DNA of 20,370 nucleotides from contig CAZHBA010000012.1 in NCBI GenBank assembly GCA_964530225.1, positions 1 to 20,370 of the forward strand. The letters run 5' to 3'. This DNA comes from CAZHBA01 sp964530225 (GTDB lineage: Bacteria > Pseudomonadota > Alphaproteobacteria > UBA6615). The position numbers and the translations under genes are program-made. Shown here piece by piece: positions 1 to 9,773 of this stretch; within the stretch, counting starts at the first letter, position 1; every line of letters starts with the position of its first letter. The notes below the pieces were generated by a model. It was given only the letters and a program-made list of their open reading frames with translations, was not told the DNA's origin and did not search any database.

Positions 1-952
1 GCGCAAGTCGGTGCTGCCGGTTGTTGAAGAGCTCAACGGCATGCTGTTCTATCCCGTTCAGTACGAAGGTGAGGAATCTTCGCGTAATATTTTCTACACG
101 GGCGCGGCGCCGAATCAGCAGGCGATCCCGGCGGTCGAGTATTTGATGAGCGAAGATGGCGGTGAGGCCAAACGATGGGTTCTGGCCGGTACCGATTATG
201 TCTATCCGCGTACGACCAACAAGATCCTTGAATCTTTCCTCACCTCCAAGGGCGTGGGCAAGGAAGACATCCTGATCAATTACACTCCGTTCGGCCATTC
301 CGATTGGCAGACCATCGTCGCCGACATCAAGAAGTTCGCCGCCGCTGGCAAAAAAACGGCGGTGGTGTCGACGATCAATGGCGACGCAAATGTACCGTTC
401 TACAAAGAGCTCGGTAATCAGGGTATCGAAGCGGAAGACATTCCGGTCATCGCCTTCTCGGTTGGTGAAGAAGAACTGGCCGGCATGGACACCAAGCCGC
501 TCGTCGGACATCTAGCGGCGTGGAACTATTTCATGAGCGTCGATGACGAAAAGAACGCGGACGTAATCAAGAACTGGCACGCCTTTATCGGCAACGACAA
601 GCGCATCTTTAACGACCCCATGGAAGCTCACTACATTGGCTTTAACATGTGGGTGCAGGCGGTCAAACAGGCCGGATCGACGGACGTCGATGCGGTGCGC
701 CAGGCCATGTACGGCCAGGAGTTTCCCAACCTGACCGGCGGCATGGCGGTGATGAACACCAACCACCACCTGTCGAAGCCGGTCCTGATTGGCGAGATCC
801 AGGATGACGGTCAGTTTGAGACCGTGTGGTCGACCGACGATGTAGTCAAGGGTGATGCTTGGTCTGACTTCCTGCCGGAAAGCGCCAAGCTGACCGCTGA
901 CTGGACCTATCCGTGGGTCTGCGGCAACTGCGAGAAACCAAGGTTCAACTAA
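1..952 (+). CDS. urtA: Urea ABC transporter, substrate-binding protein UrtA (5' end outside window)
   Basis: Periplasmic binding protein that captures urea and delivers it to the UrtBC permease. The reading frame is open from the first bases of the window (codons for R-K-S precede the first candidate start at 11), so the true start and signal peptide lie upstream; about 316 residues of an expected ~400-430 are present. The segment around VQYEGEESSRNIFYTGAAPN is typical of UrtA, a type I periplasmic binding protein of the amide/urea group. The C-terminus carries a CGNC cysteine pair (WVCGNCEKPRFN) that could form a disulfide. urtB follows after a 100-bp gap containing a strong hairpin. The urtBCDE order downstream makes UrtA much more likely than an amide-binding FmdD/AmiC relative. 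Identity is confident. Confidence 0.95.
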   Translation, partial: RKSVLPVVEELNGMLFYPVQYEGEESSRNIFYTGAAPNQQAIPAVEYLMSEDGGEAKRWVLAGTDYVYPRTTNKILESFLTSKGVGKEDILINYTPFGHSDWQTIVADIKKFAAAGKKTAVVSTINGDANVPFYKELGNQGIEAEDIPVIAFSVGEEELAGMDTKPLVGHLAAWNYFMSVDDEKNADVIKNWHAFIGNDKRIFNDPMEAHYIGFNMWVQAVKQAGSTDVDAVRQAMYGQEFPNLTGGMAVMNTNHHLSKPVLIGEIQDDGQFETVWSTDDVVKGDAWSDFLPESAKLTADWTYPWVCGNCEKPRFN

Positions 953-966
953 GTCTGTTCGTTGCG

Positions 967-1001
967 GATGTGCCGGCTCGGAAACTCCGTGCCGGCACAT
1001 C
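967..1001 (+). terminator. Long hairpin between urtA and urtB (attenuator or mRNA-stabilising stem)
   Basis: The arms GATGTGCCGGC (967-977) and GCCGGCACATC (991-1001) are perfect inverted repeats of 11 bp. Inside them, after one T/T mismatch, CGGA (979-982) pairs with TCCG (986-989), leaving a 3-nt loop. The run that follows, CTATTTTAAAG, has only four consecutive T, so it is at best a weak intrinsic terminator. In many ABC importer operons a hairpin after the binding-protein gene protects its mRNA or lowers readthrough into the permease genes. That role is inferred here. The stem itself is directly visible. Confidence 0.65.
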
Positions 1002-1052
1002 TATTTTAAAGAAAAAACAAAACAAAGTACTGGCACGGGGCTGGCATAGGGG

Positions 1053-2756
1053 ATGCTCAGGGCAGTGACGCAACACCGAATTACGCCGACTTCGCGCCGC
1101 CAAAAGACGCCGTTTGCCGCCCTGGCTGTTCTGCTAGTGGGCTTGTTTGTCGTCACGGCTACAGGGCCAGTAGTCGCGCAAACAAGCGACGATCCGCTTG
1201 CTGGTGCGCTGCAATCCCTTAACCAAAAGAGCTTCAAGAAAAAGGCCACGGCCATCGATGCGATGGCTGGGCTTGGCGACACACGTGCTGTGCCGGCGCT
1301 CGAAGCGCTCGCTGCCGGCCTGCTATTTGTTCGTAAATCCGATAAGGAAATTGTCATCGGTACGCGCACAGAGACTGGCTATTCGTTGACTAATCCAGTT
1401 TCCGGCGCTGCCATCGGCGACGCCGCCAAACGCGACGTTAAGAAGATCACCGTTAACAACAAGCTGCGTAAACAGATTCGCGGTGTCCTCGGCCGCCTGG
1501 CGCTATCGAGTGACGATCCTGTGCGGCGCCTAGAGGCGGCCCGTAATATCATCAAGAGCCCCTCTTCGGAATCCCTCGATCTGTTGCGCCAGGCGCGTGA
1601 CCGCGAGACCGCGGCGAAGGTTCGCGAGGTTTTGGAAATCGGTGTCGCCACACTTGAACTCGATGCAGACGATAAGCGCTTGCGCCTGGCAGCCATCGAG
1701 ACCCTGTCCCACTCGACCGACCGTGGTATCAAGTCATTGCTCGAGCGCCTGACGCTGGCGAAGGCGGATGGCAGTTTCGCTGAGCCCGACGCCGATGTGC
1801 GTGCCGCCGCGCGGACCGCGGTCGACGATATTAATGGCCGGCTGTCGTTGATGGTGATTGCCGAGAACCTGCTGTTCGGCATCAGCCTGGGCTCAGTGTT
1901 ACTGCTGGCGGCCGTCGGCCTGGCGATCACCTTTGGCGTTATGGGCGTCATCAACATGGCGCATGGCGAGATGATTATGCTCGGCGCCTACACGACCTTC
2001 GTGGTGCAAGAAATTTTTCGCTCAATCGTGCCGCCCGACGCATTTGGCTGGTACGTAATTGCCTCGATACCAGCCGCATTTTTTGCCGCTGGGGCGTTCG
2101 GCGTTTTGATCGAACGCGGTTGCATCCGTTTCCTCTATGGACGGCCGCTGGAAACCCTGTTGGCGACGTGGGGTATCAGCCTGATTTTACAGCAATTGGT
2201 ACGCTCGCTGTTCGGCGCCAATAACCGCGAGGTGGCGAACCCGGATTGGATTGCTGGCGCGCTGCAATTGGGCGGGGGCGTTTCGATCACCTTCAGCCGC
2301 ATCTATATCTTCATTTTCTGCCTTGTCACCGTTGCGCTGTTGGCGGCCTTTATCCGCTATAGCCGCTTCGGGCTTAACATGCGCGCGGTAACGCAGAACC
2401 GCGCCATGGCTTCGTCCATGGGCATCAAGACCGGACAGGTCGATGCCCTGACCTTTGCGCTGGGTTCGGGCATTGCCGGGGTTGCCGGCGTCGCGCTCAG
2501 TCAGATTTCCAATGTTAGCCCTAATCTTGGCCAGAATTTTATTGTCGACAGCTTCATGGTCGTTGTCTTCGGCGGCGTCGGCAGCTTGTGGGGCACCATC
2601 GTCGGCGCTTTCGGGCTTGGCATCGTCAACAAATTCCTTGAGCCGGTGTCCGGCGCCATCCTCGGCAAGGTCGTCGTGCTGGTCATCATCATCCTGTTCA
2701 TCCAAAGGCGGCCGCGCGGCCTGTTCGCGCTCAAGGGTCGCGCCGCCGAAGTGTAA
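1053..2756 (+). CDS. urtB: Urea ABC transporter permease UrtB with N-terminal periplasmic domain
   Basis: One of two membrane subunits of the urea importer (LivH-type permease). At 567 residues it is much longer than a bare LivH permease (~290). Residues 1-43 look like a signal sequence (Arg/Lys-rich start, hydrophobic 21-42, VAQ cleavage-like site). Residues about 50-260 form a helical, charged domain with HEAT-like repeats, for example around DAMAGLGDTRAVPALEAL (69-86) and RRLEAARNII (158-167). The permease core starts near 265 and carries the conserved GLAITFGVMGVINMAHGE (289-306). Such N-terminal extensions occur in proteobacterial UrtB; their job is not established to my knowledge. The ATG at 1053 follows a purine-rich AGGGG. 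A short A-rich stretch lies upstream, just after the urtA hairpin. Confidence 0.95.
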   Translation: MLRAVTQHRITPTSRRQKTPFAALAVLLVGLFVVTATGPVVAQTSDDPLAGALQSLNQKSFKKKATAIDAMAGLGDTRAVPALEALAAGLLFVRKSDKEIVIGTRTETGYSLTNPVSGAAIGDAAKRDVKKITVNNKLRKQIRGVLGRLALSSDDPVRRLEAARNIIKSPSSESLDLLRQARDRETAAKVREVLEIGVATLELDADDKRLRLAAIETLSHSTDRGIKSLLERLTLAKADGSFAEPDADVRAAARTAVDDINGRLSLMVIAENLLFGISLGSVLLLAAVGLAITFGVMGVINMAHGEMIMLGAYTTFVVQEIFRSIVPPDAFGWYVIASIPAAFFAAGAFGVLIERGCIRFLYGRPLETLLATWGISLILQQLVRSLFGANNREVANPDWIAGALQLGGGVSITFSRIYIFIFCLVTVALLAAFIRYSRFGLNMRAVTQNRAMASSMGIKTGQVDALTFALGSGIAGVAGVALSQISNVSPNLGQNFIVDSFMVVVFGGVGSLWGTIVGAFGLGIVNKFLEPVSGAILGKVVVLVIIILFIQRRPRGLFALKGRAAEV

Positions 2757-2774
2757 GACGGGAAGCGTCGTTTC

Positions 2775-3917
2775 ATGGGTCCGCTGACATCGCGTTTAAT
2801 GGTTCTCGAAAGCCGCCGCGGCTGGCTACTCATGCTGGTGCTCGGCGTGATCATGCTGGTGGTCGTGCCGGTGCTCAATCTGGCGGTGCCGCCGGACTCG
2901 TTTTTCCACGTGCGCATGTTCTGGATTTCGATCCTTGGTAAGTATCTATGCTTTGCCATGCTCGCCTTGGCGCTCGATCTGATCTGGGGCTATGCCGGCA
3001 TCTTGAGCCTTGGGCACGGCGCGTTCTTCGGTCTCGGCGGCTACGCCATGGGCATGTACATGATGCGCCAGATCGGCGACCGCGGTGTTTACGGCAACCC
3101 GGAGTTACCCGATTTCATGGTGTTCTTGAACTGGCAGGAACTGCCGTGGTTCTGGTTCGGTTTCGACCAGTTCTGGTTTGCCGCCGCGATGGTGATTTTG
3201 GTACCGGGGGCGTTGGCGTTCGTGTTCGGCTGGCTGGCTTTTCGTTCAAGGATCACCGGTGTCTACTACTCGATTATCAGCCAGGCTATGGTGTTCGCCA
3301 TGATGCTGGCGTTTTTCCGCAACGAAATGGGTTTCGGTGGCAACAATGGCCTGACCGACTTCAAGGACATCCTCGGTTTCGACCTGTCGCTGACGACGAC
3401 CAGAGTGGGCCTCTATGTTGTCTCGGTGGTGGCGTTGGCGCTGATTTATTTGATCTGCCGCGCGGTCGTCACGTCAAAGTTGGGGCGGGTGTTGATTGCC
3501 GTGCGCGACGCCGAGAGCCGGGTGCGCTTCCTCGGCTACTCGGTGACCAACGCCAAATTGTTCGTCTTCACCCTGTCGGCAGCGCTTGCCGGTATCGCTG
3601 GAGCGCTGTTTGTGCCGCAGGTCGGCATCATCAATCCGGGCGAGTTTGCGCCGGCCAAATCGATCGAGGTGGCGATCTGGGTCGCTGTGGGCGGACGCGG
3701 CAGCCTGTTCGGCGCCATCGTTGGCGCCTTCGCGGTCAACGGCGCCAAGACCTATTTCACCGGCGCGGCGCCAGAAATTTGGTTGTTCTTCCTCGGCGGA
3801 CTATTCGTCCTGGTGACGCTGTTAATGCCGAAAGGTTTGGTTGGCCTGGCGCAGGCGGTGCGAAGCGGCCAGTGGAAGCGCCTGTTGGCGCCTGGCGGTG
3901 GCCAAGTCGATGTCTGA
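2775..3917 (+). CDS. urtC: Urea ABC transporter permease UrtC
   Basis: Second membrane subunit of the urea importer (LivM-type, 380 residues, a normal UrtC length). Several hydrophobic segments are evident (about 17-40, 50-72 and onward). The family motif GYAGILSLGHGAFFGLGGYA spans residues 72-91, and the C-terminal permease signature lies around GGRGSLFGAIVGAF. The start at 2775 is preceded by GGGAAG about ten bases upstream. It lies 18 bp after urtB, and its stop (TGA, 3915-3917) overlaps the urtD start within ATGTCTGA, which suggests translational coupling of permease and ATPase. Confidence 0.95.
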   Translation: MGPLTSRLMVLESRRGWLLMLVLGVIMLVVVPVLNLAVPPDSFFHVRMFWISILGKYLCFAMLALALDLIWGYAGILSLGHGAFFGLGGYAMGMYMMRQIGDRGVYGNPELPDFMVFLNWQELPWFWFGFDQFWFAAAMVILVPGALAFVFGWLAFRSRITGVYYSIISQAMVFAMMLAFFRNEMGFGGNNGLTDFKDILGFDLSLTTTRVGLYVVSVVALALIYLICRAVVTSKLGRVLIAVRDAESRVRFLGYSVTNAKLFVFTLSAALAGIAGALFVPQVGIINPGEFAPAKSIEVAIWVAVGGRGSLFGAIVGAFAVNGAKTYFTGAAPEIWLFFLGGLFVLVTLLMPKGLVGLAQAVRSGQWKRLLAPGGGQVDV

Positions 3918-4713
3918 GCTAGCTGCTGACCTTACGCCAGAAATTGGCGACGTACCTGCCGAATTGACCGCGCCGGCGGAGTCGATACTCTACCTCGAAG
4001 GGGTGTCGGTCAGCTTCGATGGATTCAAGGCGCTCAACAGCCTCAACTTGATCATCAATCGTGGCGAGATGCGCTCGATCATCGGCCCCAATGGCGCCGG
4101 CAAGACGACGATGATGGACGTCGTCACCGGCAATACCAGGCCCGACGAGGGCCGTGTGCTGTTCGACGACAATATCGATCTGACCTATCTCGACGAGACG
4201 GTAATCGCTAATTTGGGTATCGGCCGTAAGTTTCAAAAACCGACCGTGTTCGAGAGCCTGTCCGTGTTCGAGAACCTGGATCTGGCGTTGAAGGCCGACC
4301 GCGGCACGTTCAAGACCCTGTTCGCCCAATTGACCGACACCCAGCGCGAGGACATCGAGCGGGTGCTAGAGACGATTCGCTTAACCGAACGCCGCCACGA
4401 TTCCGCCGGCGCCCTTAGCCATGGGCAAAAGCAATGGCTCGAGATCGGCATGTTGCTGGCGCAGGAACCGGAGCTAATGTTACTCGACGAGCCGGTCGCT
4501 GGCATGACCGACGCCGAGACCGAGCAGACCGTTACCCTGCTGCAAAAAATCGCCCGTGACCACTCGCTGATCGTCGTTGAACACGACATGGAGTTCGTCC
4601 GTAACCTGGATTGCCGGGTGAGCGTATTGCACGAGGGGCGTGTGATCGCCGAAGGGGCGATGGAGGATATCCAGTCGGACCCGCGCATCATCGAAGTCTA
4701 TCTGGGGCGCTAG
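3910..4713 (+). CDS. urtD: Urea ABC transporter ATP-binding protein UrtD
   Basis: ATPase subunit (LivG-type) energising urea import; 267 residues from the chosen ATG at 3910. Visible motifs are Walker A GPNGAGKT (59-66), the UrtD-typical FQKPTVFE (109-116), ABC signature LSHGQ (169-173), Walker B LMLLDEP (189-195) and the switch histidine in VVEHDMEF. The frame can be extended upstream to a TTG at 3841, but that would bury the start deep in urtC and add a segment without family character. ATG 3910 gives an 8-bp overlap with urtC and a normal length. The signature has H where most ABC proteins have G (LSHGQ), which is usual for UrtD. Confidence 0.95.
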   Translation: MSELAADLTPEIGDVPAELTAPAESILYLEGVSVSFDGFKALNSLNLIINRGEMRSIIGPNGAGKTTMMDVVTGNTRPDEGRVLFDDNIDLTYLDETVIANLGIGRKFQKPTVFESLSVFENLDLALKADRGTFKTLFAQLTDTQREDIERVLETIRLTERRHDSAGALSHGQKQWLEIGMLLAQEPELMLLDEPVAGMTDAETEQTVTLLQKIARDHSLIVVEHDMEFVRNLDCRVSVLHEGRVIAEGAMEDIQSDPRIIEVYLGR

Positions 4714-4716
4714 GCG

Positions 4717-5412
4717 ATGCTCGAAGCGCGTGACATCGATCTCTATTACGGCGCCAGTCATATTTTGCGCGGCGCCTACATCAGGGCCGAAGCCGGGCGC
4801 GTCACCTGCCTGCTGGGCCGCAATGGGGTCGGCAAGACTAGCATGCTGCGTGGCTTGACCGGTCATGTGCCGGTGCGCCGTGGTAGCGTCGAGTGGGAGG
4901 GCGCCAACATTACCCGGCTGGCTCCCCACGCGCGGGCGCGGCGCGGCATCGCCTATGTACCTCAGGGACGCGAAATCTTTCCCCGCCTGACCGTGGAAGA
5001 GAATTTGATGACCGGCTTCAACTGCTTGCCGCGACGTCCGATGGGATTACCCGACGAAGTGTTCGAGCTATTTCCCGTATTGGCGAAGATGTTGAAGCGC
5101 CGCGGTGGCGATCTGTCCGGTGGACAGCAGCAGCAACTGGCGATCGGTCGCGCTCTGGTAACGCAGCCCCGCTTGCTGGTGCTCGACGAGCCGACCGAGG
5201 GAATTCAGCCTTCGATCATCAAGGATATCGAGCGAGTGATCCGCCTGCTCGCCGACCGCGGCGATATGGCGATTTTACTGGTCGAGCAATATTACGAGTT
5301 CGCCCGCGATCTGGCTGACGAGGTTGCCGTAATGGATCGTGGCGAGATAGTTTTGGCCGGCCCCATTAGTGATTTTGCGGAAGCCGACATTCGACGGCAT
5401 CTGACGGTATAA
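4717..5412 (+). CDS. urtE: Urea ABC transporter ATP-binding protein UrtE
   Basis: Second ATPase subunit (LivF-type, 231 residues). It has Walker A GRNGVGKT (34-41), the Q-loop region VPQGREIFPRLTVEENL, signature LSGGQ (133-137), Walker B LVLDEP (154-159) followed by TEGIQPSI, which is characteristic of UrtE, and the H-loop position as VEQYYEFA. The usual histidine after VE is therefore glutamine, as is common in LivF/UrtE proteins, so UrtD probably carries the canonical switch. It starts 3 bp after the urtD stop and ends 11 bp before ureD, so transporter and urease genes appear to be one transcription unit. Confidence 0.95.
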   Translation: MLEARDIDLYYGASHILRGAYIRAEAGRVTCLLGRNGVGKTSMLRGLTGHVPVRRGSVEWEGANITRLAPHARARRGIAYVPQGREIFPRLTVEENLMTGFNCLPRRPMGLPDEVFELFPVLAKMLKRRGGDLSGGQQQQLAIGRALVTQPRLLVLDEPTEGIQPSIIKDIERVIRLLADRGDMAILLVEQYYEFARDLADEVAVMDRGEIVLAGPISDFAEADIRRHLTV

Positions 5413-5423
5413 GGACGGGAGTA

Positions 5424-6248
5424 ATGGTAGAGGGCTCGGCGGCAGTTAGGTTTTGCGCGCGTGGCGGCACAACCAAGCTTTCGCATCTCTATCAAAGCGA
5501 TCCACTACGTGTTCTCTTTCCCCGGCCGGAGCCGCGCGAACCGGCCACCGGTGTGCTGGTAACCACCTCGGGCGGTCTTGTCGGCGGCGACCGGATCGAT
5601 ATTGAAGTATCCAGCGGCGAAGGCGCTCAGGGTAGGGTGCTCGGCCAGGCGGCGGAGAAGATCTATCGCTCGGCCGGCGAAGACTCGCACATCAACGTGC
5701 ACTTGCAGGTCGACAGCGGCGGCTGGTTAGAGTGGCTACCGCAGGAAACTATCGTCTTCGAAAACGCCCGTCTGCGGCGCCTGGCAGTTGCCGACGTAGC
5801 ATCGGGTGCGCGATTACTAGCGGGTGAAATCGTCGTGTTCGGTCGCACCGCAATGGGCGAACAGGTGACCGGTGGGTTGGTCCGCGAGGCCTGGGATGTC
5901 TACCGCGATGGGCGGCTGGTCTGGGCCGACGCCGTGCATGTCGACGAGACGTTGAAGGCGACTCTCGGCGCACCGTCCGGTTTCGACGGTGCGGTGGCGT
6001 TTGCCAGTTTGGTCTATGTCGGCGACGATGCGGCGGAGCGGTTGGCCACGGCTCGCGAGTTGCTGGGCATCTTTGGCGGTGATAGCAACCTGCGTGCCGG
6101 CGCAACCATTCTTGACGACGTTCTTGTGATTCGCTGGCTGGGCCGCGAAACTCGCCGTCTGCGCGCAGCTTATGGCGGTTTCTGGGCGGTATTTCGCCAT
6201 AGCGTTGGTGGTTACCCGCAGACCATGCCCCGTCTGTGGGATATTTAG
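5424..6248 (+). CDS. ureD: Urease accessory protein UreD (UreH)
   Basis: Scaffold chaperone that binds apo-urease and recruits UreF and UreG for nickel insertion. It is 274 residues, normal for UreD. Family features are the N-terminal PATGVLVTTSGGLVGGDRI region (about 40-58), the QAAEKIYRS segment and the LPQETIVFENARL block. The ATG at 5424 is preceded by AGGA at 5412-5415, eight bases upstream. The gene follows urtE after 11 bp and precedes ureA after 30 bp, the common alphaproteobacterial order ureDABC with the remaining accessory genes downstream. Confidence 0.95.
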   Translation: MVEGSAAVRFCARGGTTKLSHLYQSDPLRVLFPRPEPREPATGVLVTTSGGLVGGDRIDIEVSSGEGAQGRVLGQAAEKIYRSAGEDSHINVHLQVDSGGWLEWLPQETIVFENARLRRLAVADVASGARLLAGEIVVFGRTAMGEQVTGGLVREAWDVYRDGRLVWADAVHVDETLKATLGAPSGFDGAVAFASLVYVGDDAAERLATARELLGIFGGDSNLRAGATILDDVLVIRWLGRETRRLRAAYGGFWAVFRHSVGGYPQTMPRLWDI

Positions 6249-6278
6249 AAGAAAAGAATTCAGGGAGATGATACGCAA

Positions 6279-6581
6279 ATGCTTCTAACACCCCGCGAGA
6301 AAGACAAGCTGCTCATCGCCATGGCCGCCGAGGTGGCGCGCCGGCGGCATGAGCGCGGCGTCAAACTGAACTATCCCGAGGCCATCGCGTTGATTTCCGA
6401 TTACGTTGTCGAGGGCGCACGCGATGGCCGCAGCGTCGCCGACTTGATGAGCGCTGGCGCCGAGGTCATCGGCCGCGATGACGTGATGGACGGTATTCCT
6501 GAGATGCTGCACGACATCCAAGTCGAGGCGACCTTCCCCGACGGGACCAAGCTGGTCACCGTCCATAACCCGATCCGATGA
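6279..6581 (+). CDS. ureA: Urease gamma subunit UreA
   Basis: Smallest structural subunit of urease, 100 residues as in other three-subunit bacterial enzymes. It begins MLLTPREKDKLL, and the ARRRHERGVKLNYPEAIALI region (20-39) and the end IQVEATFPDGTKLVTVHNPI are diagnostic. The start is preceded by AGGGAG (6262-6267) with a rather long 11-base spacing. A nearer ATG at 6268 is in another frame. ureB begins 8 bp after the stop. Confidence 0.97.
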   Translation: MLLTPREKDKLLIAMAAEVARRRHERGVKLNYPEAIALISDYVVEGARDGRSVADLMSAGAEVIGRDDVMDGIPEMLHDIQVEATFPDGTKLVTVHNPIR

Positions 6582-6588
6582 GGCGGCG

Positions 6589-6900
6589 ATGATTCCAGGC
6601 GAACTGTTCGTCGCCGATAGCGACATTGTCCTCAACCAGGGCCGCGACACCGTCACGCTGGTCGTCGCCAACACCGGCGACCGGCCGGTGCAGGTGGGTT
6701 CGCATTATCATTTCTTCGAAACCAACGGTGCGCTTGATTTCGACCGCGCCGTCGCACGCGGCTTTCGCTTGGATATACCTGCCGGCACCGCCGTGCGCTT
6801 CGAGCCGGGCCAGACCCGAGAGGTCACTTTGGTGCGCTATGCCGGTGCGGGTCGGGTGTTTGGGTTCAACGGTGCCGTCAACGGCCCGTTGGAGAATTAA
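6589..6900 (+). CDS. ureB: Urease beta subunit UreB
   Basis: Structural beta subunit of urease, 103 residues, full length. Typical features are the MIPGEL start, the VANTGDRPVQVGSHYHFFE block (about 26-44), FDRAVARGFRLDIPAG and the RVFGFNG end region. GAGG at 6580-6583, overlapping the ureA stop, lies five bases before the ATG. The ureC start follows immediately (2 bp gap). It is separate from gamma, unlike Helicobacter, where the two are fused. Confidence 0.97.
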   Translation: MIPGELFVADSDIVLNQGRDTVTLVVANTGDRPVQVGSHYHFFETNGALDFDRAVARGFRLDIPAGTAVRFEPGQTREVTLVRYAGAGRVFGFNGAVNGPLEN

Positions 6901-6902
6901 CG

Positions 6903-8612
<1,710 letters not shown>

Positions 8613-8614
8613 TT

Positions 8615-9076
8615 ATGCGGCGCGTGATGACATCCTGCCTTGCTGGAACTTGGCTCGAGGCCGAAGCGGTCGGCACCGTAACCCTCGACTATGACGACCG
8701 GTATCGCCGGCGTATCCGCCTTCACGACGACGAGGGTGAACCGTTTCTGCTTGATCTGGTGGAGGCAGTCCGCCTGGCCGACGGTGACGGATTAGCCGTG
8801 AGCGATGGCGGCTATATCCGCGTGTGCGCTGCGGAAGAACCCGTGGCCGATGTGCGCTGCCGTAGCCTTACAGAGACGGCGCGGGTGGCTTGGCATATCG
8901 GCAACCGGCACATACCGCTTCAGGTGCTCGACGATGGAGCTCTGCGCATCTGCGATGACCATGTCATCGTCGATATGGCGCGCCGGCTTGGCGCCGATGT
9001 GGAGCAAAAAACCGCACCGTTTTCGCCCGAGCCCGGTGCCTATGCTCAAGCTAATGGACATGACCATGACCACTAA
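8615..9076 (+). CDS. ureE: Urease nickel metallochaperone UreE
   Basis: Nickel-binding dimer that delivers Ni to UreG during urease maturation. From ATG 8615 it is 153 residues; the in-frame ATG at 8627 is an equally possible start, as neither has a clear ribosome binding site. The peptide-binding-like N-terminal domain is followed by the metal domain with WHIGNRHIPLQ (93-103), containing His94 and His99, and CDDHVIVDMARRLGADV, containing His116. The C-terminus ends GHDHDH, a short version of the His-rich tail seen in other UreE proteins. The frame continues open upstream inside ureC (to 8375), but that part is not UreE. The 3' end overlaps ureF. Confidence 0.93.
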   Translation: MRRVMTSCLAGTWLEAEAVGTVTLDYDDRYRRRIRLHDDEGEPFLLDLVEAVRLADGDGLAVSDGGYIRVCAAEEPVADVRCRSLTETARVAWHIGNRHIPLQVLDDGALRICDDHVIVDMARRLGADVEQKTAPFSPEPGAYAQANGHDHDH

Positions 9077-9773
9077 TCTCACCGTCACCGGTCCCGGCCT
9101 GTTGCGCATGATGGCGTGGTTTTCACCGTCGTTTCCGGTTGGCGCGTTCAGCTATTCCCACGGCCTCGAATATGCCGTCGAAGCCGCGCTGGTCGCTAGC
9201 CGCGAGACGCTAGTCGATTGGACCGAAGGGGTGATCACCCGAGGCGCTGGGCGCGTCGACGCGGCGCTGTTCTGCGCCACTTATACCGCCATCGTCGACA
9301 ATGACGAGGCGGGGTTAATTTGGGCCATTGAACGCGGCGACGTCATGCGGGCAACCCGCGAACTCGCGGGCGAGAGCATCGGCCAGGGCGAAGCGTTCGT
9401 TGAGACGGTGTGCGTCACCTGGCCGCAGCCGCGACTCGACTGGCTGGTCAAAATAGCAGGCGAGCAGCAGCGGCGGCTTAGCTATCCGGTCGCCGTTGGC
9501 GCTGCCGCCGCGGCCCATGCCGTACCGGCGGACATCGCCTTACCTGCTTATCTGCACGCACTGGCAGCGAATCTGGTGTCCGCCGGCGTGCGCCTCATCC
9601 CGCTCGGTCAGACCGACGGCCAGCGTGCGATAGCGGCCTTGGAACCGGTTGTGCTTGGTGCAGTGGAGGCCGCATTGATCCGCCCGCGCGGCGATCTGGG
9701 TTCGGCGGCGCCGGTCATCGACTGGGCGTCGACCCAACACGAAATCCAATACACGAGGTTATTTCGCTCATGA
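9060..9773 (+). CDS. ureF: Urease accessory protein UreF
   Basis: Partner of UreD and UreG in the urease activation complex, acting on the UreG GTPase step. It is 237 residues from the ATG at 9060. Family features are MAWFSPSFPVGAFSYSHGLE (residues 18-37) and the terminal STQHEIQYTRLFRS. Three in-frame ATGs lie six bases apart (9054, 9060, 9066), all inside the end of ureE, so the exact start is uncertain by two codons each way. The frame is open further up (8805), but that region codes for UreE in another frame. The stop overlaps the ureG start as ATGA (9770-9773). Confidence 0.93.
   Translation: MTMTTNLTVTGPGLLRMMAWFSPSFPVGAFSYSHGLEYAVEAALVASRETLVDWTEGVITRGAGRVDAALFCATYTAIVDNDEAGLIWAIERGDVMRATRELAGESIGQGEAFVETVCVTWPQPRLDWLVKIAGEQQRRLSYPVAVGAAAAAHAVPADIALPAYLHALAANLVSAGVRLIPLGQTDGQRAIAALEPVVLGAVEAALIRPRGDLGSAAPVIDWASTQHEIQYTRLFRS

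Noticed and set aside
3841..3909. Upstream extension of urtD to a TTG start
   Set aside because: It lies wholly inside urtC in another frame, has no UrtD-like residues, and ATG 3910 gives a normal length with an 8-bp overlap.
8805..9053. Open frame upstream of ureF
   Set aside because: This region encodes UreE in another frame, and the UreF family start is at about 9054-9066.
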